Positions 9,502 to 18,964 of a stretch of 64,000 nt of DNA are shown piece after piece. The notes below the pieces were generated by a model. It worked only from the letters and a program-made list of their open reading frames with translations. It did not search any database and had not been told where the DNA came from. Location of the stretch: the NCBI RefSeq assembly GCF_002099195.1, contig NZ_NBYX01000003.1, positions 434,001 to 498,000 of the forward strand, read 5' to 3'. This stretch comes from Burkholderia puraquae (lineage in GTDB: Bacteria; Pseudomonadota; Gammaproteobacteria; Burkholderiales; Burkholderiaceae). The number at the start of each line of letters is the position of its first letter. Position 1 is the stretch's first letter. The translations under genes and the position numbers were made by a program.

Positions 9502-9531
9502 ATGCTAGCGCCTATAGACGGCATTGGTCAA
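9502..9531 (-). promoter_or_regulatory. Putative sigma-70 promoter of the cysS leader
   Basis: Minus-strand TTGACC and TAGCAT hexamers separated by 18 bases. The distance from the -10 box to the leader peptide ATG is only 7 bases. The match is by eye. Confidence 0.5.
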
Positions 9532-9621
9532 TACCGCGAGAAGACCGTTCCCGGTGACGGTCCCGGGCGCTAGCCACCCGCCGGCACTGCACGAACCGAT
9601 CCGATGCCCGCTCACACCCAT

Positions 9622-9649
9622 AAAAAAAAGCGCGAACCTCGGTTCGCGC
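9622..9649 (-). terminator. Intrinsic terminator of the porin gene
   Basis: On the minus strand a 9-bp perfect stem (GCGCGAACC with GGTTCGCGC, loop of two bases plus breathing ends) is followed by eight T residues. It sits 48 bases after the porin stop codon. Confidence 0.85.
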
Positions 9650-9697
9650 CAAAGAGAGACCTCTCGCTGAAGATGTCGCTGCCCCACACCACCCCGC

Positions 9698-10837
9698 TTA
9701 GAACGAATGCCGCATCCCGATCCGCACGTCGGCCTGCGTCTGCGTCGTCGACGGCGTGAAGCTGTAGCCGATCACCGCATCCACGCCTTGCGACGCGCGC
9801 AGGTAATCGCCGGAGATGTACACGTCCGTGCGCTTCGACAGCAGGTAGTGCAGGCCCGCCGTACCCTGGTTCCAGTGATGGCCTTCGAGGCGCGTGTGCT
9901 GGTAGCCGGCGATCAGGCTCAACGCCGGCGTGAACTGGTACAAACCGCCGCCTTCATAGACCTGCATGTGCGACGACTGGCCGAAGCCCTTGATCGTCGT
10001 GTACGAGAAGTTGCCGTCGAGTGTCAGCTTGCCGATCGTGTAGCTCGTGCCGATGCCGAAGGTGCCCTGGCTGTCGACGTTCATCGGCGTGTTCGCAAAC
10101 AGGTCGGTGCGCGCGCCGGTCGCCGGGTCGACGGTGACGGTCTGCTGGCCGAGGAACGTGTGCGTGCCGATCATCGCGTACGGATCGAACGCGTAGATGC
10201 CGTTCGGGTTGTTCAGGCGCGTGTACGCGGCACCGATCGAGAAATCGCCCTTCGTGAAGCTCGCGCCCGCGCTCCATGCGCTGTTGCGATGGAAGTTGCC
10301 CGCGACGTTGCCGAACGAGTACATCGCGCCGAACTTGAAGCCGCTCAGGTCGTTCGACAGGAACTTCACCGAATTCGGCAGGCGGTCGCCGTTGAAGCGG
10401 TCGAAGTCGCCCTGGTGGATCGCGTAGCCGCTGCCCCATGCCGAGATGTTGTAGATCGACACGAGTTCGTTCGTGATGTCGAGCTGGTTGCCGAACGACA
10501 GCGTGCCCCAGTCGTTCTGCAGGCCGACATACGCCTGGCGGCCGAATTCCGAGCCGCCGAAGCCGAGCTGGCCGGTGCCGAGGCGGAAGCCGCTCTCGAG
10601 GGTGAACACGGCCTTCAGGCCACCACCGAGATCTTCCGTGCCCTTGAGGCCGAAGCGGTTGCCGTACGCGACGCCGTCGTCGAACTTGACCACGTGCGAA
10701 CCGCCCGTGTTGTTCACGTACGTGATGCCCGCGTCGAGAATCCCGTACAGCGTCACACTGCTCTGCGCATGCCCGATGGCGGGAATGCAGGCCGCGCATG
10801 CAAGCGCGGCGGCTACGGCAACTTTCGTGTGCTTCAT
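9698..10837 (-). CDS. OmpC-like Gram-negative general porin
   Basis: 379 residues from the ATG at 10837, which has a GGGAGGGTGG ribosome site and begins a signal peptide (MKHTKVAVAAALACAACIP... GHAQ). The mature start SSVTLYGILDAGITYVNN and motifs NRFGLKGTEDLGGGLKAVFTLESGF are characteristic of the trimeric 16-strand porins abundant in Burkholderia. The barrel closes with the C-terminal Phe of IGMRHSF needed for outer-membrane insertion. It should allow passive entry of small hydrophilic solutes. It is a single gene with its own terminator and lies next to the choline-sulfate block, but no specific substrate can be read from the sequence. Confidence 0.92.
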   Translation of the reverse strand: MKHTKVAVAAALACAACIPAIGHAQSSVTLYGILDAGITYVNNTGGSHVVKFDDGVAYGNRFGLKGTEDLGGGLKAVFTLESGFRLGTGQLGFGGSEFGRQAYVGLQNDWGTLSFGNQLDITNELVSIYNISAWGSGYAIHQGDFDRFNGDRLPNSVKFLSNDLSGFKFGAMYSFGNVAGNFHRNSAWSAGASFTKGDFSIGAAYTRLNNPNGIYAFDPYAMIGTHTFLGQQTVTVDPATGARTDLFANTPMNVDSQGTFGIGTSYTIGKLTLDGNFSYTTIKGFGQSSHMQVYEGGGLYQFTPALSLIAGYQHTRLEGHHWNQGTAGLHYLLSKRTDVYISGDYLRASQGVDAVIGYSFTPSTTQTQADVRIGMRHSF

Positions 10838-11095
10838 TGTCGACCACCCTCCCTGAACCGTTCGATGGATAGAATCTCGTCCCGGCGCGTGCCGCGATGC
10901 GCCGGTGGATTCGAATTCGGTACGCCTACTGGCTTCGGTATTTCGCTTTCCGCAATAACGCAGCCATTGGCGAAAAATACAAACCCATATTTCGCGCCAC
11001 CCGTCTGAAGGCGACACTAAATGGTCACGATGCGACTGCTCGGGAAAACACGTAGACGGGCGGCGCGGTAAAAACCGGCCGCCGCGAGGCGGGAA

Positions 11096-12061
11096 TCAGC
11101 GACCGTCGAGGGCCGCGCGCACGGCCGGCAGGCCCGGTGCGCCGGCCGCCGTCGTCACGCCGTCCAGCCAGCCGGCGACCAGCGCCGGGTCGGCCTTCAG
11201 CGCATGCTGCGCCGCGAGCGCGGGCGATGTCTTGTGGTCGAGCATGTCGGCGATCATCCGGTTCTCGACGTCGACGGAAAACGTCATCTGCCGGAACAGC
11301 CGCGCCAGGTTCGCGCACTGGCCCGCGAACCCGGCCCGCGTGACCGTGTTGACCGTCGCGCCGCCATAGTTCGGGCCGAAATACGCGTCGCCGCCCGACA
11401 GGTAGGTCAGGTGGAACTTCGTGTTCATCAGATGCGGCTCCCATGCCAGAAACACGATCCAGCGCTTGTCGCGCACCGCGCGCTCGACCTGCGTGAGCAT
11501 GCCCGTCTCGCTCGATTCCACGAGCGACCAGTTCGCCTGGCCGAGCGCATGGTCGGACAGCAGCCGCTTGATGTTCTGGTTCGCGGGCGCGCCGGGCTCG
11601 ATCCCGTAGATCTTGCCGCCGAATCGATCCGCATAGCGCGCGAGATCGGCGAACGTATGCACGCCGGCGGCCGCCACGTAATCGGGCACCGCGAGCGTGA
11701 ACTTCGCGCCGCTCAGGTTCGCGTGCAGCACGTCGATCGACTTCTCGTCGACGAACGGCTTCACGAGCGGCGCCTGCGCCGGCATCCAGTTGCCGAGGAA
11801 CACGTCGACCTGCCCTTTCTTGAGCCCCTGGTACGTGATCGGCACCGACAGGTTCGCCACGTCCTGCCGGTAGCCGAGCGCCTTCAGCACGACGCCTGCC
11901 ATCGCGTTCGTCGCATCGATGTCGGTCCAGCCGGGCGCCGCCATCTTCACGTCGCCGCACGTCTGCGGGTCGGCCGCGTGCGCGGCCTGCGTCGTCATCA
12001 TGCAGGCGGCCGCGGCAAGCGCCGCGCCGATCCGGATTGCTGCATTGCATTGCCGTTCCAT
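11096..12061 (-). CDS. choX: Choline ABC transporter substrate-binding protein ChoX
   Basis: 321 residues with a signal peptide (to about residue 29, AAHA). The fold is the OpuAC/ChoX type, with conserved choline-binding features: TCGDVKMAAPGWTDIDATN, a VDVFLGNWMPA segment and IVFLAWEPHLMN, which place aromatic residues for a cation-pi box. It sits 45 bases behind betC on the same strand and should be co-transcribed. Choline, perhaps released from choline sulfate, is the likely ligand. No ABC permease or ATPase gene lies beside it, so its membrane partners must be encoded elsewhere. Confidence 0.9.
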   Translation of the reverse strand: MERQCNAAIRIGAALAAAACMMTTQAAHAADPQTCGDVKMAAPGWTDIDATNAMAGVVLKALGYRQDVANLSVPITYQGLKKGQVDVFLGNWMPAQAPLVKPFVDEKSIDVLHANLSGAKFTLAVPDYVAAAGVHTFADLARYADRFGGKIYGIEPGAPANQNIKRLLSDHALGQANWSLVESSETGMLTQVERAVRDKRWIVFLAWEPHLMNTKFHLTYLSGGDAYFGPNYGGATVNTVTRAGFAGQCANLARLFRQMTFSVDVENRMIADMLDHKTSPALAAQHALKADPALVAGWLDGVTTAAGAPGLPAVRAALDGR

Positions 12062-12106
12062 CGTCCGCTTCCTCCGTCGTTCGTCAGTGATCGCGATGCG
12101 GGACGC

Positions 12107-13642
12107 TCAGCGCCCGACACGCGGAAAGCGCGCCATCGCCTCGAGCGTGTCGAGCTCGATGTGGTTGCGCATGTAGCGCTGGCTCGCGTCGGTGAACGGC
12201 TGCCAGTCCCACGCCTGGATGCGGCCCTGTGTCGTCGCCGCGTAATGGAAGCGCCGGCGCCGCTGGCTCGCGCGCACCTGCCGGTCCAGTTCGGGCAGGT
12301 CCCAGCGCTGCGCGGCTTGTGCGCGGAACGCGGCGAGCACGCCGGCGGCTTCCGGCGTGCCGGCCAGGTTCGTCAGCTCGCGCGGGTCGTCCGACAGGTT
12401 GTACAACTGGTCGGGATCGAGCGGGCAATGCACGTACTTCCAGTCGCCGCGGCGAATCATCACGACCGGCGCGACCGCGCCTTCCGCGAGGTATTCGCCG
12501 AGCGCGACGTCGTGCGCCGGCGTGCCGTGCAGGTGCGGCACGAGGCTCGCGCCGTCGACCGGGTCGGGCCAGCCGCCGGCCGGTGCGGCGCCCGCAAGGT
12601 CGACGAGCGTCGGCAGCAGGTCGACGTGCGACACGGGCCCGCGCACGCGCGCGGCGCCGAAGCGGCCCGGCGCATGCACGATCAGCGGCACGCGGCAGCC
12701 GCCTTCGAAGAACGTCATCTTGTACCAGAGCCCGCGTTCGCCGAGCATGTCGCCGTGGTCGGAGGTGACGATCACGATCGTGTCGTCGGCGAATCCGCAC
12801 TGCTCGAGCGCGGCCAGCACGCTGCCGAACTGCGCATCGACGTAGGACGTCGCGCCGTAGTAGGCGCGGCGCGCGGCGCGGATCTGCGCGTCGGTGGGCG
12901 GCGTGCGGTCGTTCTCGCAGACGAAGCGCAGCCGCTGCGAATGCGGATCGCTTTCCGCCGCCTCGAGGTGCACGGCCGGCATGTCGATCTCGTCGTCGCT
13001 GTACAAATCCCAGTATTCGCGCGTGATCGCATACGGGTCGTGCGGATGGGTCAGCGACACGACCATGCAGAACGGCCGCGCATCATGCCCGGCCGCGCGC
13101 TCGCGCGCGACGTCGTACAGCTTCTGCTTCGCGGCGAACGTGACTTCGTCGTCGAAATCGAGCTGGTTCGTGCGCACGCACGGGCCGGCCTCCAGCACCG
13201 AACTCATGTTGTGATACCAGCTCGGCCGCTCGGCCGGGCTGTCCCAGTCGGGCACCCAGCCGAAATCGGCCGGATAGATGTCGGTCGTGAGCCGCTCCTC
13301 GAAGCCGTGCAGCTGGTCAGGCCCGCAGAAATGCATCTTGCCGGACAGCATCGTCCGGTAGCCGCCCGCGCGCAGGTAGTGCGCGAACGTCAGCGTTTGC
13401 GCCGGCAATTCGGCGGCGTTATCGTAGGCGCCGATCCCCGACGGCAGCTTGCCCGTCAGCAGCGAGAAGCGCGACGGCGCGCACAGCGGGCTCGCACAAT
13501 ACGCGGCGTCGAACACCACGCCTTGCGCGGCGAGACGGTCCAGCGTCGGCGTGCGCGCGACGCGATTGCCGTAGGCCGGCAGCGCGAACGGCGTGAGCTG
13601 GTCGGCCATCAGGATCAGGATGTTGGGTGTCGGGTTCGTCAT
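12107..13642 (-). CDS. betC: Choline-sulfatase
   Basis: 511 residues, sulfatase family. The catalytic Cys54 that is converted to formylglycine lies in the motif C54-A-P-S-R58, and metal-site residues are near the N-terminus (MADQLTPFALPAYGN) and in TSDHGDMLGE. The C-terminal tail DWQPFTDASQRYMRNH is typical of choline-sulfatases. It hydrolyses choline-O-sulfate to choline and sulfate, feeding the betaine pathway. choX follows in the same direction, and a LysR regulator is divergent across a 264-base gap, the arrangement seen for choline-sulfate use in rhizobia and Burkholderia. Confidence 0.93.
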   Translation of the reverse strand: MTNPTPNILILMADQLTPFALPAYGNRVARTPTLDRLAAQGVVFDAAYCASPLCAPSRFSLLTGKLPSGIGAYDNAAELPAQTLTFAHYLRAGGYRTMLSGKMHFCGPDQLHGFEERLTTDIYPADFGWVPDWDSPAERPSWYHNMSSVLEAGPCVRTNQLDFDDEVTFAAKQKLYDVARERAAGHDARPFCMVVSLTHPHDPYAITREYWDLYSDDEIDMPAVHLEAAESDPHSQRLRFVCENDRTPPTDAQIRAARRAYYGATSYVDAQFGSVLAALEQCGFADDTIVIVTSDHGDMLGERGLWYKMTFFEGGCRVPLIVHAPGRFGAARVRGPVSHVDLLPTLVDLAGAAPAGGWPDPVDGASLVPHLHGTPAHDVALGEYLAEGAVAPVVMIRRGDWKYVHCPLDPDQLYNLSDDPRELTNLAGTPEAAGVLAAFRAQAAQRWDLPELDRQVRASQRRRRFHYAATTQGRIQAWDWQPFTDASQRYMRNHIELDTLEAMARFPRVGR

Positions 13643-13906
13643 CGGCAGTCGTGGGGAAAACGGTGTTCGAATGGAACGGCGCGCCGCTCGCGCAGCAGGA
13701 CGTCCGGCATGACGGAAGCAGCACGAAGAAAGTGCCGCGCCTGCGGCCCGCGACTGGCTAGAATCGCAGAATGCGTTGCGCGGCGGCCGTGAGGCACGCG
13801 TTGAAGCGGGCCATGAAGCGCATGTACCGCACCGTCCGATGCACTATCGCCCGCCCGAATTCGCGCGGGTAGGCGTCCGGTCCTTATGGGGCCATTAGAG
13901 GGACTT

Positions 13907-14812
13907 ATGTCGAAATCCGAACCGTTACCGTCGATGCAGGCGCTGCGCGCGTTCGAATCGGCCGCCCGGCTCGCGAGCTTCACGGCCGCCGCGCGCGAAC
14001 TCGGCTCCACGCAGCCGGCCGTGAGCCAGCAGGTGTTCCAGCTCGAGGCCGAACTGGGCGTGCCGCTGTTCGAGCGCAGCCCGCGCGGCGTCACGCTGAC
14101 GGCCGACGGCCAGTGCCTGTACGAAGCCGTTCGACTGAGCCTCGACACGCTGCGCGGCGCGACCGCCACACTCCGTGCGCGCCGCGAGCACGGCGCGCTC
14201 ACGATCGTCACCGACTTCGGCTTCGCGACTTACTGGCTGATGCCGCGCCTGGCCGGGCTGAAGCGCGTGATGCCGGATGTCGACGTGCGCGTCGTCACGT
14301 CACAGGATTACGACGCGCAGCGCGACCATGGCGACATCGCGATCCTGTTCGGCGACGGCCACTGGCCGTCGTGCACGGCCGCACGGCTCTTTCCGGAATC
14401 GGTCACGCCAGTGTGCTCGCCCGCGTTCCGCGACGCGCACCCGCACGTCGCACGGGCCGACCACCTGCTCGCGTTGCCGCTGCTGCACGTGCAGCCGACA
14501 CGCCCCGAGCGCTGGCTGTCGTGGTCCGGCTGGTTCGACGCGCACGGCCTCGATACGGCGGCCGCCGCGCATGGCGTGACCTTCAACAGCTACGCGCTCG
14601 TGATCCATGCGGCGCTGCTCGGCGAAGGCGTCGCACTCGGCTGGTCGCCGCTCGTCGACGAACTCGTCGCGTCGGGGCAGCTCGTGAAGCTCGTCGACGC
14701 GCCGGTGGTCACGTCGCGCGGCTACTTCCTGGTGCGGCCGCCGCAGCGGCCCGAGCCGGACGCGACCCACGTATTCCGGCGCTGGCTGCTCGACGCGTGC
14801 TCGCCGGCCTGA
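13907..14812 (+). CDS. LysR-type regulator, choline-sulfate utilisation type
   Basis: 301 residues from the ATG at 13907, which has a GAGGGA ribosome site four bases away; an in-frame ATG at 13886 has none. The N-terminal winged helix-turn-helix (about 10-70, MQALRAFESAARLASFTAAARELGSTQPAVSQ) is followed by a GcvA-like effector-binding domain. It is divergent from betC-choX and probably activates them in response to choline sulfate or choline; this comes from gene order and family resemblance. Confidence 0.87.
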   Translation: MSKSEPLPSMQALRAFESAARLASFTAAARELGSTQPAVSQQVFQLEAELGVPLFERSPRGVTLTADGQCLYEAVRLSLDTLRGATATLRARREHGALTIVTDFGFATYWLMPRLAGLKRVMPDVDVRVVTSQDYDAQRDHGDIAILFGDGHWPSCTAARLFPESVTPVCSPAFRDAHPHVARADHLLALPLLHVQPTRPERWLSWSGWFDAHGLDTAAAAHGVTFNSYALVIHAALLGEGVALGWSPLVDELVASGQLVKLVDAPVVTSRGYFLVRPPQRPEPDATHVFRRWLLDACSPA

Positions 14813-15035
14813 ACGGCCGCCCAGCCGGTCAGCAGCGATCCGCCTGACGCCTTGATGCCCGACGGGCCGGGCGCGCCCGCCCGGCCGCACTGGCGCGCCG
14901 ATACCAGCCACACGGCGGGTTGGTTCTATCCGCTCCAAAATCGTCCTGATTTACTTGAGCCTCCCGCTACCCGCGTAGCCTGGCGCCCGGTGCGCCGCCG
15001 CGCGGGTTCGCGCCCCATGACATCCGAGGAACCTC

Positions 15036-15920
15036 ATGACCGCCGACTCACGCCCCGATCAATTCGTCTTGACGCTGTCGTGCCCGAGCGCCGCCGGCCA
15101 GGTCGCCGCCGTCGTCGGCTTTCTCGAGCGCCATCGCTGCTATGTCGATGCGCTGAACGTGTTCGACGACGATCTCAGCAATCGCTTCTTCGTGCGCTGC
15201 GTGTTTCATCCGACGGATGAGTCGCTGCAGATCGACGCGCTGCGCCAGGAGTTCGGGCCGATCGCGGCCGAGCTCGGCGGCCACGACGGCGATACGCAAT
15301 GGGCAATCCACGACGTGAGCGCACGGCCGAAGGTGCTGATCATGGTGTCGAAGCTCGAGCACTGCCTCGCGGACCTGCTGTTCCGCTGGCGGATGGGCGA
15401 GCTGAAGATGGACATCGTCGGCATCGTGTCGAACCATCCCGACTTCGAGCCGCTCGCCGCGCAGCACGGGCTGCCGTTCCGCCACTTCCCGATCACGGCC
15501 GATACGAAGGCGCAGCAGGAAGCGCAGTGGCTCGACTTCTTCGAGTCGAGCGGCGCCGAGCTCGTGATCCTCGCGCGCTACATGCAGGTGCTGTCGCAGG
15601 AAACCAGCGCGAAGCTCGCGAACCGCGCGATCAACATCCATCATTCGTTCCTGCCCGGCTTCAAGGGCGCGAAGCCGTATCACCAGGCGCATGCGCGCGG
15701 CGTGAAGCTGATCGGCGCGACCGCGCACTTCGTCACCGACGATCTCGACGAAGGCCCGATCATCGAGCAGGTCGTCGAGCGCGTCGATCATGCGCTGCGC
15801 CCGGAGCAGTTGCTCGCGGTGGGGCGCGATGTCGAATCGCTCACGCTCGCACGCGCGGTGAAGGCGTTCATCGAGCGGCGCGTGTTCCTGAACGGCGATC
15901 GGACGGTGGTGTTTCCGTAA
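15036..15920 (+). CDS. purU: Formyltetrahydrofolate deformylase
   Basis: 294 residues. An N-terminal ACT-like regulatory domain (about 8-85, FVLTLSCPSAAGQVAAVVGFL) precedes a formyltransferase-fold domain. The catalytic triad equivalent to PurN is present: Asn200 and His202 (NIHHSFLPGFKGA) and Asp238 (HFVTDDLDEGP). It releases formate and tetrahydrofolate from 10-formyl-THF, rebalancing one-carbon pools. In this window it is near the betaine-demethylation genes, whose formaldehyde or methylene-THF output loads the folate pool. It ends before a strong terminator hairpin. Confidence 0.95.
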   Translation: MTADSRPDQFVLTLSCPSAAGQVAAVVGFLERHRCYVDALNVFDDDLSNRFFVRCVFHPTDESLQIDALRQEFGPIAAELGGHDGDTQWAIHDVSARPKVLIMVSKLEHCLADLLFRWRMGELKMDIVGIVSNHPDFEPLAAQHGLPFRHFPITADTKAQQEAQWLDFFESSGAELVILARYMQVLSQETSAKLANRAINIHHSFLPGFKGAKPYHQAHARGVKLIGATAHFVTDDLDEGPIIEQVVERVDHALRPEQLLAVGRDVESLTLARAVKAFIERRVFLNGDRTVVFP

Positions 15921-15962
15921 GCGCATCGCGCTTTCATCGCGTTCGTTCCGCGCGCAGCAAAC

Positions 15963-15998
15963 AAAAAAACCGACCGGCACTCGCCGGTCGGTTTTTTT
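15963..15998. terminator. Bidirectional terminator between purU and the APC permease
   Basis: A 10-bp stem (ACCGACCGGC with GCCGGTCGGT, loop ACTC) is flanked by a run of seven A on the left and seven T on the right, so it can stop purU transcripts and those of the convergent permease operon. Confidence 0.9.
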
Positions 15999-16083
15999 AT
16001 CGCTTGCAGTTCGACACTGCGCGCGACGGCTCCGGGTGCGGTGTCCGGATTCGTCGCGCGCGGCGCATGCCGCAGTCAGACGC

Positions 16084-17739
16084 TCACTTCACCCACGCGA
16101 AGTAATACGACAGCCAGATCGTCAGCCCCGCGCCCACCAGCGCCGCGTAAGGCATCAGGTTCAGCCACATCGCGCGCTTCGGCACTTCGAGCTCCATGTC
16201 GCGCTGCATCTGCGCAGGGAAGCGGCCGCGATCCTGCCAGTAGTGACGGAACAGGAACACCGGCACGATCAGCAGCATCGCGATCAGCCCGTTGCGCAGC
16301 GTGCCTTCGCCCTGCAGGTTCGCGCCCGCGCCGACATACACCAGGTTCGCGTAGCCGCAGAGCGAGCCGGCGACGAGCAGCCACGTCGGGCAGCGGAACG
16401 GCCGATCCCAGTTGCCGCGATCCATCCGGTGGATCCAGCCCGACTGGAGATTCAGGAATACGAACAGCATGTAGCAGACGTTCGAGATCGACAGCACCGT
16501 CATGTAGTCCGACATCATCAGCAACACGAGGTTGAAGCCGAGATCGGTCCACATCGCGCGCGTGGGCGAGCCGTGCTCGTTCACGTGCGACAGGTACTTC
16601 GGCAGCCAGCCGTCGACCGATGCCTGGTACAGCGTGCGCGACGAGCCCATCATCGACGTCATCACGATCAGCAGGATCGACAGCATCAGCATCACGACGA
16701 CCGCATTCGCGACCCATGCACCGCCGCCGACGATCTTCGCCATCGCGGCCGCGACGCCGGTGCCGTCGCCGATCGACGGATCGAGCATCGCCTGCGTGCC
16801 GAGCGCGCCCTGGAACGCCATCGGCACAAGCGTCATCACGACGAGACACAGCGCGCCCGACCAGAAGATCGCCTTGGCCGTATCGCGGCGCGGATCGCGG
16901 AATTCGCGCGTGTAACAGACGGCCGTCTCGAAGCCGTACGACGCCCAGCCGGCCATGAACATCGCGCCGAGCGCCATCGTGACGCCCTGCCCGTTCCACG
17001 AGCCGAACGTCGCGGCCGTGAGATTGCCGTGCGCGTCGTGGCCGAGCGGCAGCAGCGGGAGCAGGTTCGACATCGGCACGTCGCCCGTGATGAACGGCAC
17101 GATGCCGACGATCAGGAGTGGCGTGAGCGACGCGATGCCGAGAATGCGCTGCGTGCGTGCAGCCTTCGATGCACCGCTGTGCTGAAGCTTGAACGTGATG
17201 AGAAGCAGGATCGTCGCGATGATGAACGTCGCATTGATCCGCAGGGACAGGCCCGGCTTAATGAACCCGAGATCCGCAATCCTGAGCTGCCATTGCAGCA
17301 CCGCCGCGTTGGCGGGAAAGAGACTCGTGAGCGCATAGCTCGCCGCGAGGCCGCAGCCGAGCGCGAGCATCGGCGACCACGCGAGCCAGTTGCACCACAC
17401 GGACACCGGGGCAATCAGCTTGCTGTAACGCACCCAGCCGATCGCACCGTACACGGACGCACCGCCCGATTTATGGGGAAATAGTCCCGATATTTCCGCA
17501 TAAGTCGCGCTTTGAATCAGCCCCATCGTGATCGCGGCGATCCAGATCGCCCACGCGGGCTGGCCGATCGTCGCACATACGCCGCCGATCGTGAACAGCA
17601 CGCCTGCCGGCACACCGCTCGTTACCCAAAAAGCGTCTTTCCAAGTCAGGCCACGATGCAGCGTGTGGCCCGTCGAATCATGTGAGATGGTTGCCTCAAC
17701 ATCACTGGTGCGATTCGCACGCAGTCCTGCTTGACTCAT
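16084..17739 (-). CDS. APC superfamily amino acid/amine permease
   Basis: 551 residues from the ATG at 17739, preceded by a strong GAGGAGGA ribosome site. About twelve hydrophobic segments; the first contains the APC pattern FWVTSGVPAGVLFTIGGVCATIG, and the second region has IQSATYAEISGLFPHKSGGASVYGA. The family imports amino acids and amines by cation symport. It is the last gene of the betaine-catabolism run, so a substrate such as a methylated amine or a glycine-type amino acid is suggested by position only. The C-terminal part extends beyond the core helices. Confidence 0.85.
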   Translation of the reverse strand: MSQAGLRANRTSDVEATISHDSTGHTLHRGLTWKDAFWVTSGVPAGVLFTIGGVCATIGQPAWAIWIAAITMGLIQSATYAEISGLFPHKSGGASVYGAIGWVRYSKLIAPVSVWCNWLAWSPMLALGCGLAASYALTSLFPANAAVLQWQLRIADLGFIKPGLSLRINATFIIATILLLITFKLQHSGASKAARTQRILGIASLTPLLIVGIVPFITGDVPMSNLLPLLPLGHDAHGNLTAATFGSWNGQGVTMALGAMFMAGWASYGFETAVCYTREFRDPRRDTAKAIFWSGALCLVVMTLVPMAFQGALGTQAMLDPSIGDGTGVAAAMAKIVGGGAWVANAVVVMLMLSILLIVMTSMMGSSRTLYQASVDGWLPKYLSHVNEHGSPTRAMWTDLGFNLVLLMMSDYMTVLSISNVCYMLFVFLNLQSGWIHRMDRGNWDRPFRCPTWLLVAGSLCGYANLVYVGAGANLQGEGTLRNGLIAMLLIVPVFLFRHYWQDRGRFPAQMQRDMELEVPKRAMWLNLMPYAALVGAGLTIWLSYYFAWVK

Positions 17740-17966
17740 CCAATTCCTCCTCTCGTTCAGCGTGGGCGCTTCAGCGCTTCCTCTGGTCCGATACAAAGCG
17801 GGATGACTCCGCACAAGGGCGCTAGTGTAACAACTTGCGCGCTTTTTTGCAGATTCCGCAAAATAATTCCGGGATAAGGCTGCGTCGCAGTGCGATTATT
17901 TCGCATTCCTAGCAACCTGCCCCGGACTGTCTCTTCATCTATTTATTGCGGCGAATCGCCGCGGAC

Positions 17967-18830
17967 TTACTGCGCGCCTTCCGTCCACGAATTCACGCGG
18001 TCGGCATGTGCCGCAATCCACGCATCCGCAGCCGCTTCCGGCTTCGATCCGCTCTGGATCGCCAGCATCACGCTGTCGATTTCACCCGGCTTCCACTGGA
18101 ATTTCTTCAGGAACGCGACGACCGGCTTGGCCTTGGTCTCGAGCCCCGGATTCACGACGCTGTCGACGTGCTCGGCGCCGCCGAATACTTTCTTCGGATC
18201 CTCGAGGAAGCGCAGCTTCCACTTCGCGAACATCCAGTGCGGCGCCCAACCCGTCACGATGACCGGCTTGTTCGCATTGACCGAACGCGACAGCTCGGCC
18301 GTCATCGCGCTGCCCGAGCTCGGCATCAGCGTGTAGTTCAGCCCATAGCTCTTGATCGCATCGTCGGTCTTGCGCATCACGCCGGCGCCTGCGTCGATGC
18401 CGACGATCCGGCCGCCGAAACTGCTCTTCTCCGCATTCAGGTCGTCGATGCTCTTCGCCTTCACGTACGCGGGCACGATCAGGCCGATCTTCGCATCGGG
18501 GAAATTCGCACCGAGGTCGACGACCTTGGCCTTGTATTCGTCCCAGTACGACCCGTGCGTGACCGGCAGCCACGCGGACAGCGTCGCATCGAGATCGCCG
18601 CGCGCGACGCCCTGCCACATGATCCCGGCAGCGACCGGCACGAGCTGGACCTGGTAACCGAGTTTCTTCTCGATCACGCGGGCCGCGACGTTCGACGTCG
18701 CGACGCTGTCGTCCCAGCCTTCGACGTAGCCGATCTTCAGCGTGGGCTTCGTATCGGCGAGCGCCGATGCGCTCAGCGCCACCATTGCCGACAGTGCGCC
18801 GGTCCACAACAACTTTCCGAACAGCTTCAT
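17967..18830 (-). CDS. Glycine betaine/quaternary amine-binding protein (OpuAC family)
   Basis: 287 residues from the ATG at 18830 with an AGGAGA ribosome site and a signal peptide (MKLFGKLLWTGALSAMVALS... ALA). The mature protein is a cluster F substrate-binding fold: KIGYVEGWDDSVATSNVAA, a LDATLSAWLPVTHGSYW segment and VIVTGWAPHWMFAKWKL; the Trp-rich motifs are those that form the quaternary-ammonium box in glycine betaine and carnitine binders. It follows gbcB by 134 bases. There is no ABC permease/ATPase pair beside it, so it probably serves a transporter encoded elsewhere. Confidence 0.87.
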   Translation of the reverse strand: MKLFGKLLWTGALSAMVALSASALADTKPTLKIGYVEGWDDSVATSNVAARVIEKKLGYQVQLVPVAAGIMWQGVARGDLDATLSAWLPVTHGSYWDEYKAKVVDLGANFPDAKIGLIVPAYVKAKSIDDLNAEKSSFGGRIVGIDAGAGVMRKTDDAIKSYGLNYTLMPSSGSAMTAELSRSVNANKPVIVTGWAPHWMFAKWKLRFLEDPKKVFGGAEHVDSVVNPGLETKAKPVVAFLKKFQWKPGEIDSVMLAIQSGSKPEAAADAWIAAHADRVNSWTEGAQ

Positions 18831-18964
18831 GGTCGATCTCCTTGATATGCGCACCGTGCGCGTGGTCTCTCTAGGTTCTTCAACCACAAATCCGCGGTAT
18901 CGTTGTTTTCCGACGGATGCTTGTCCGGACGCGACGCGCCCGGACAGCCGATGGCGTGTTTCGA

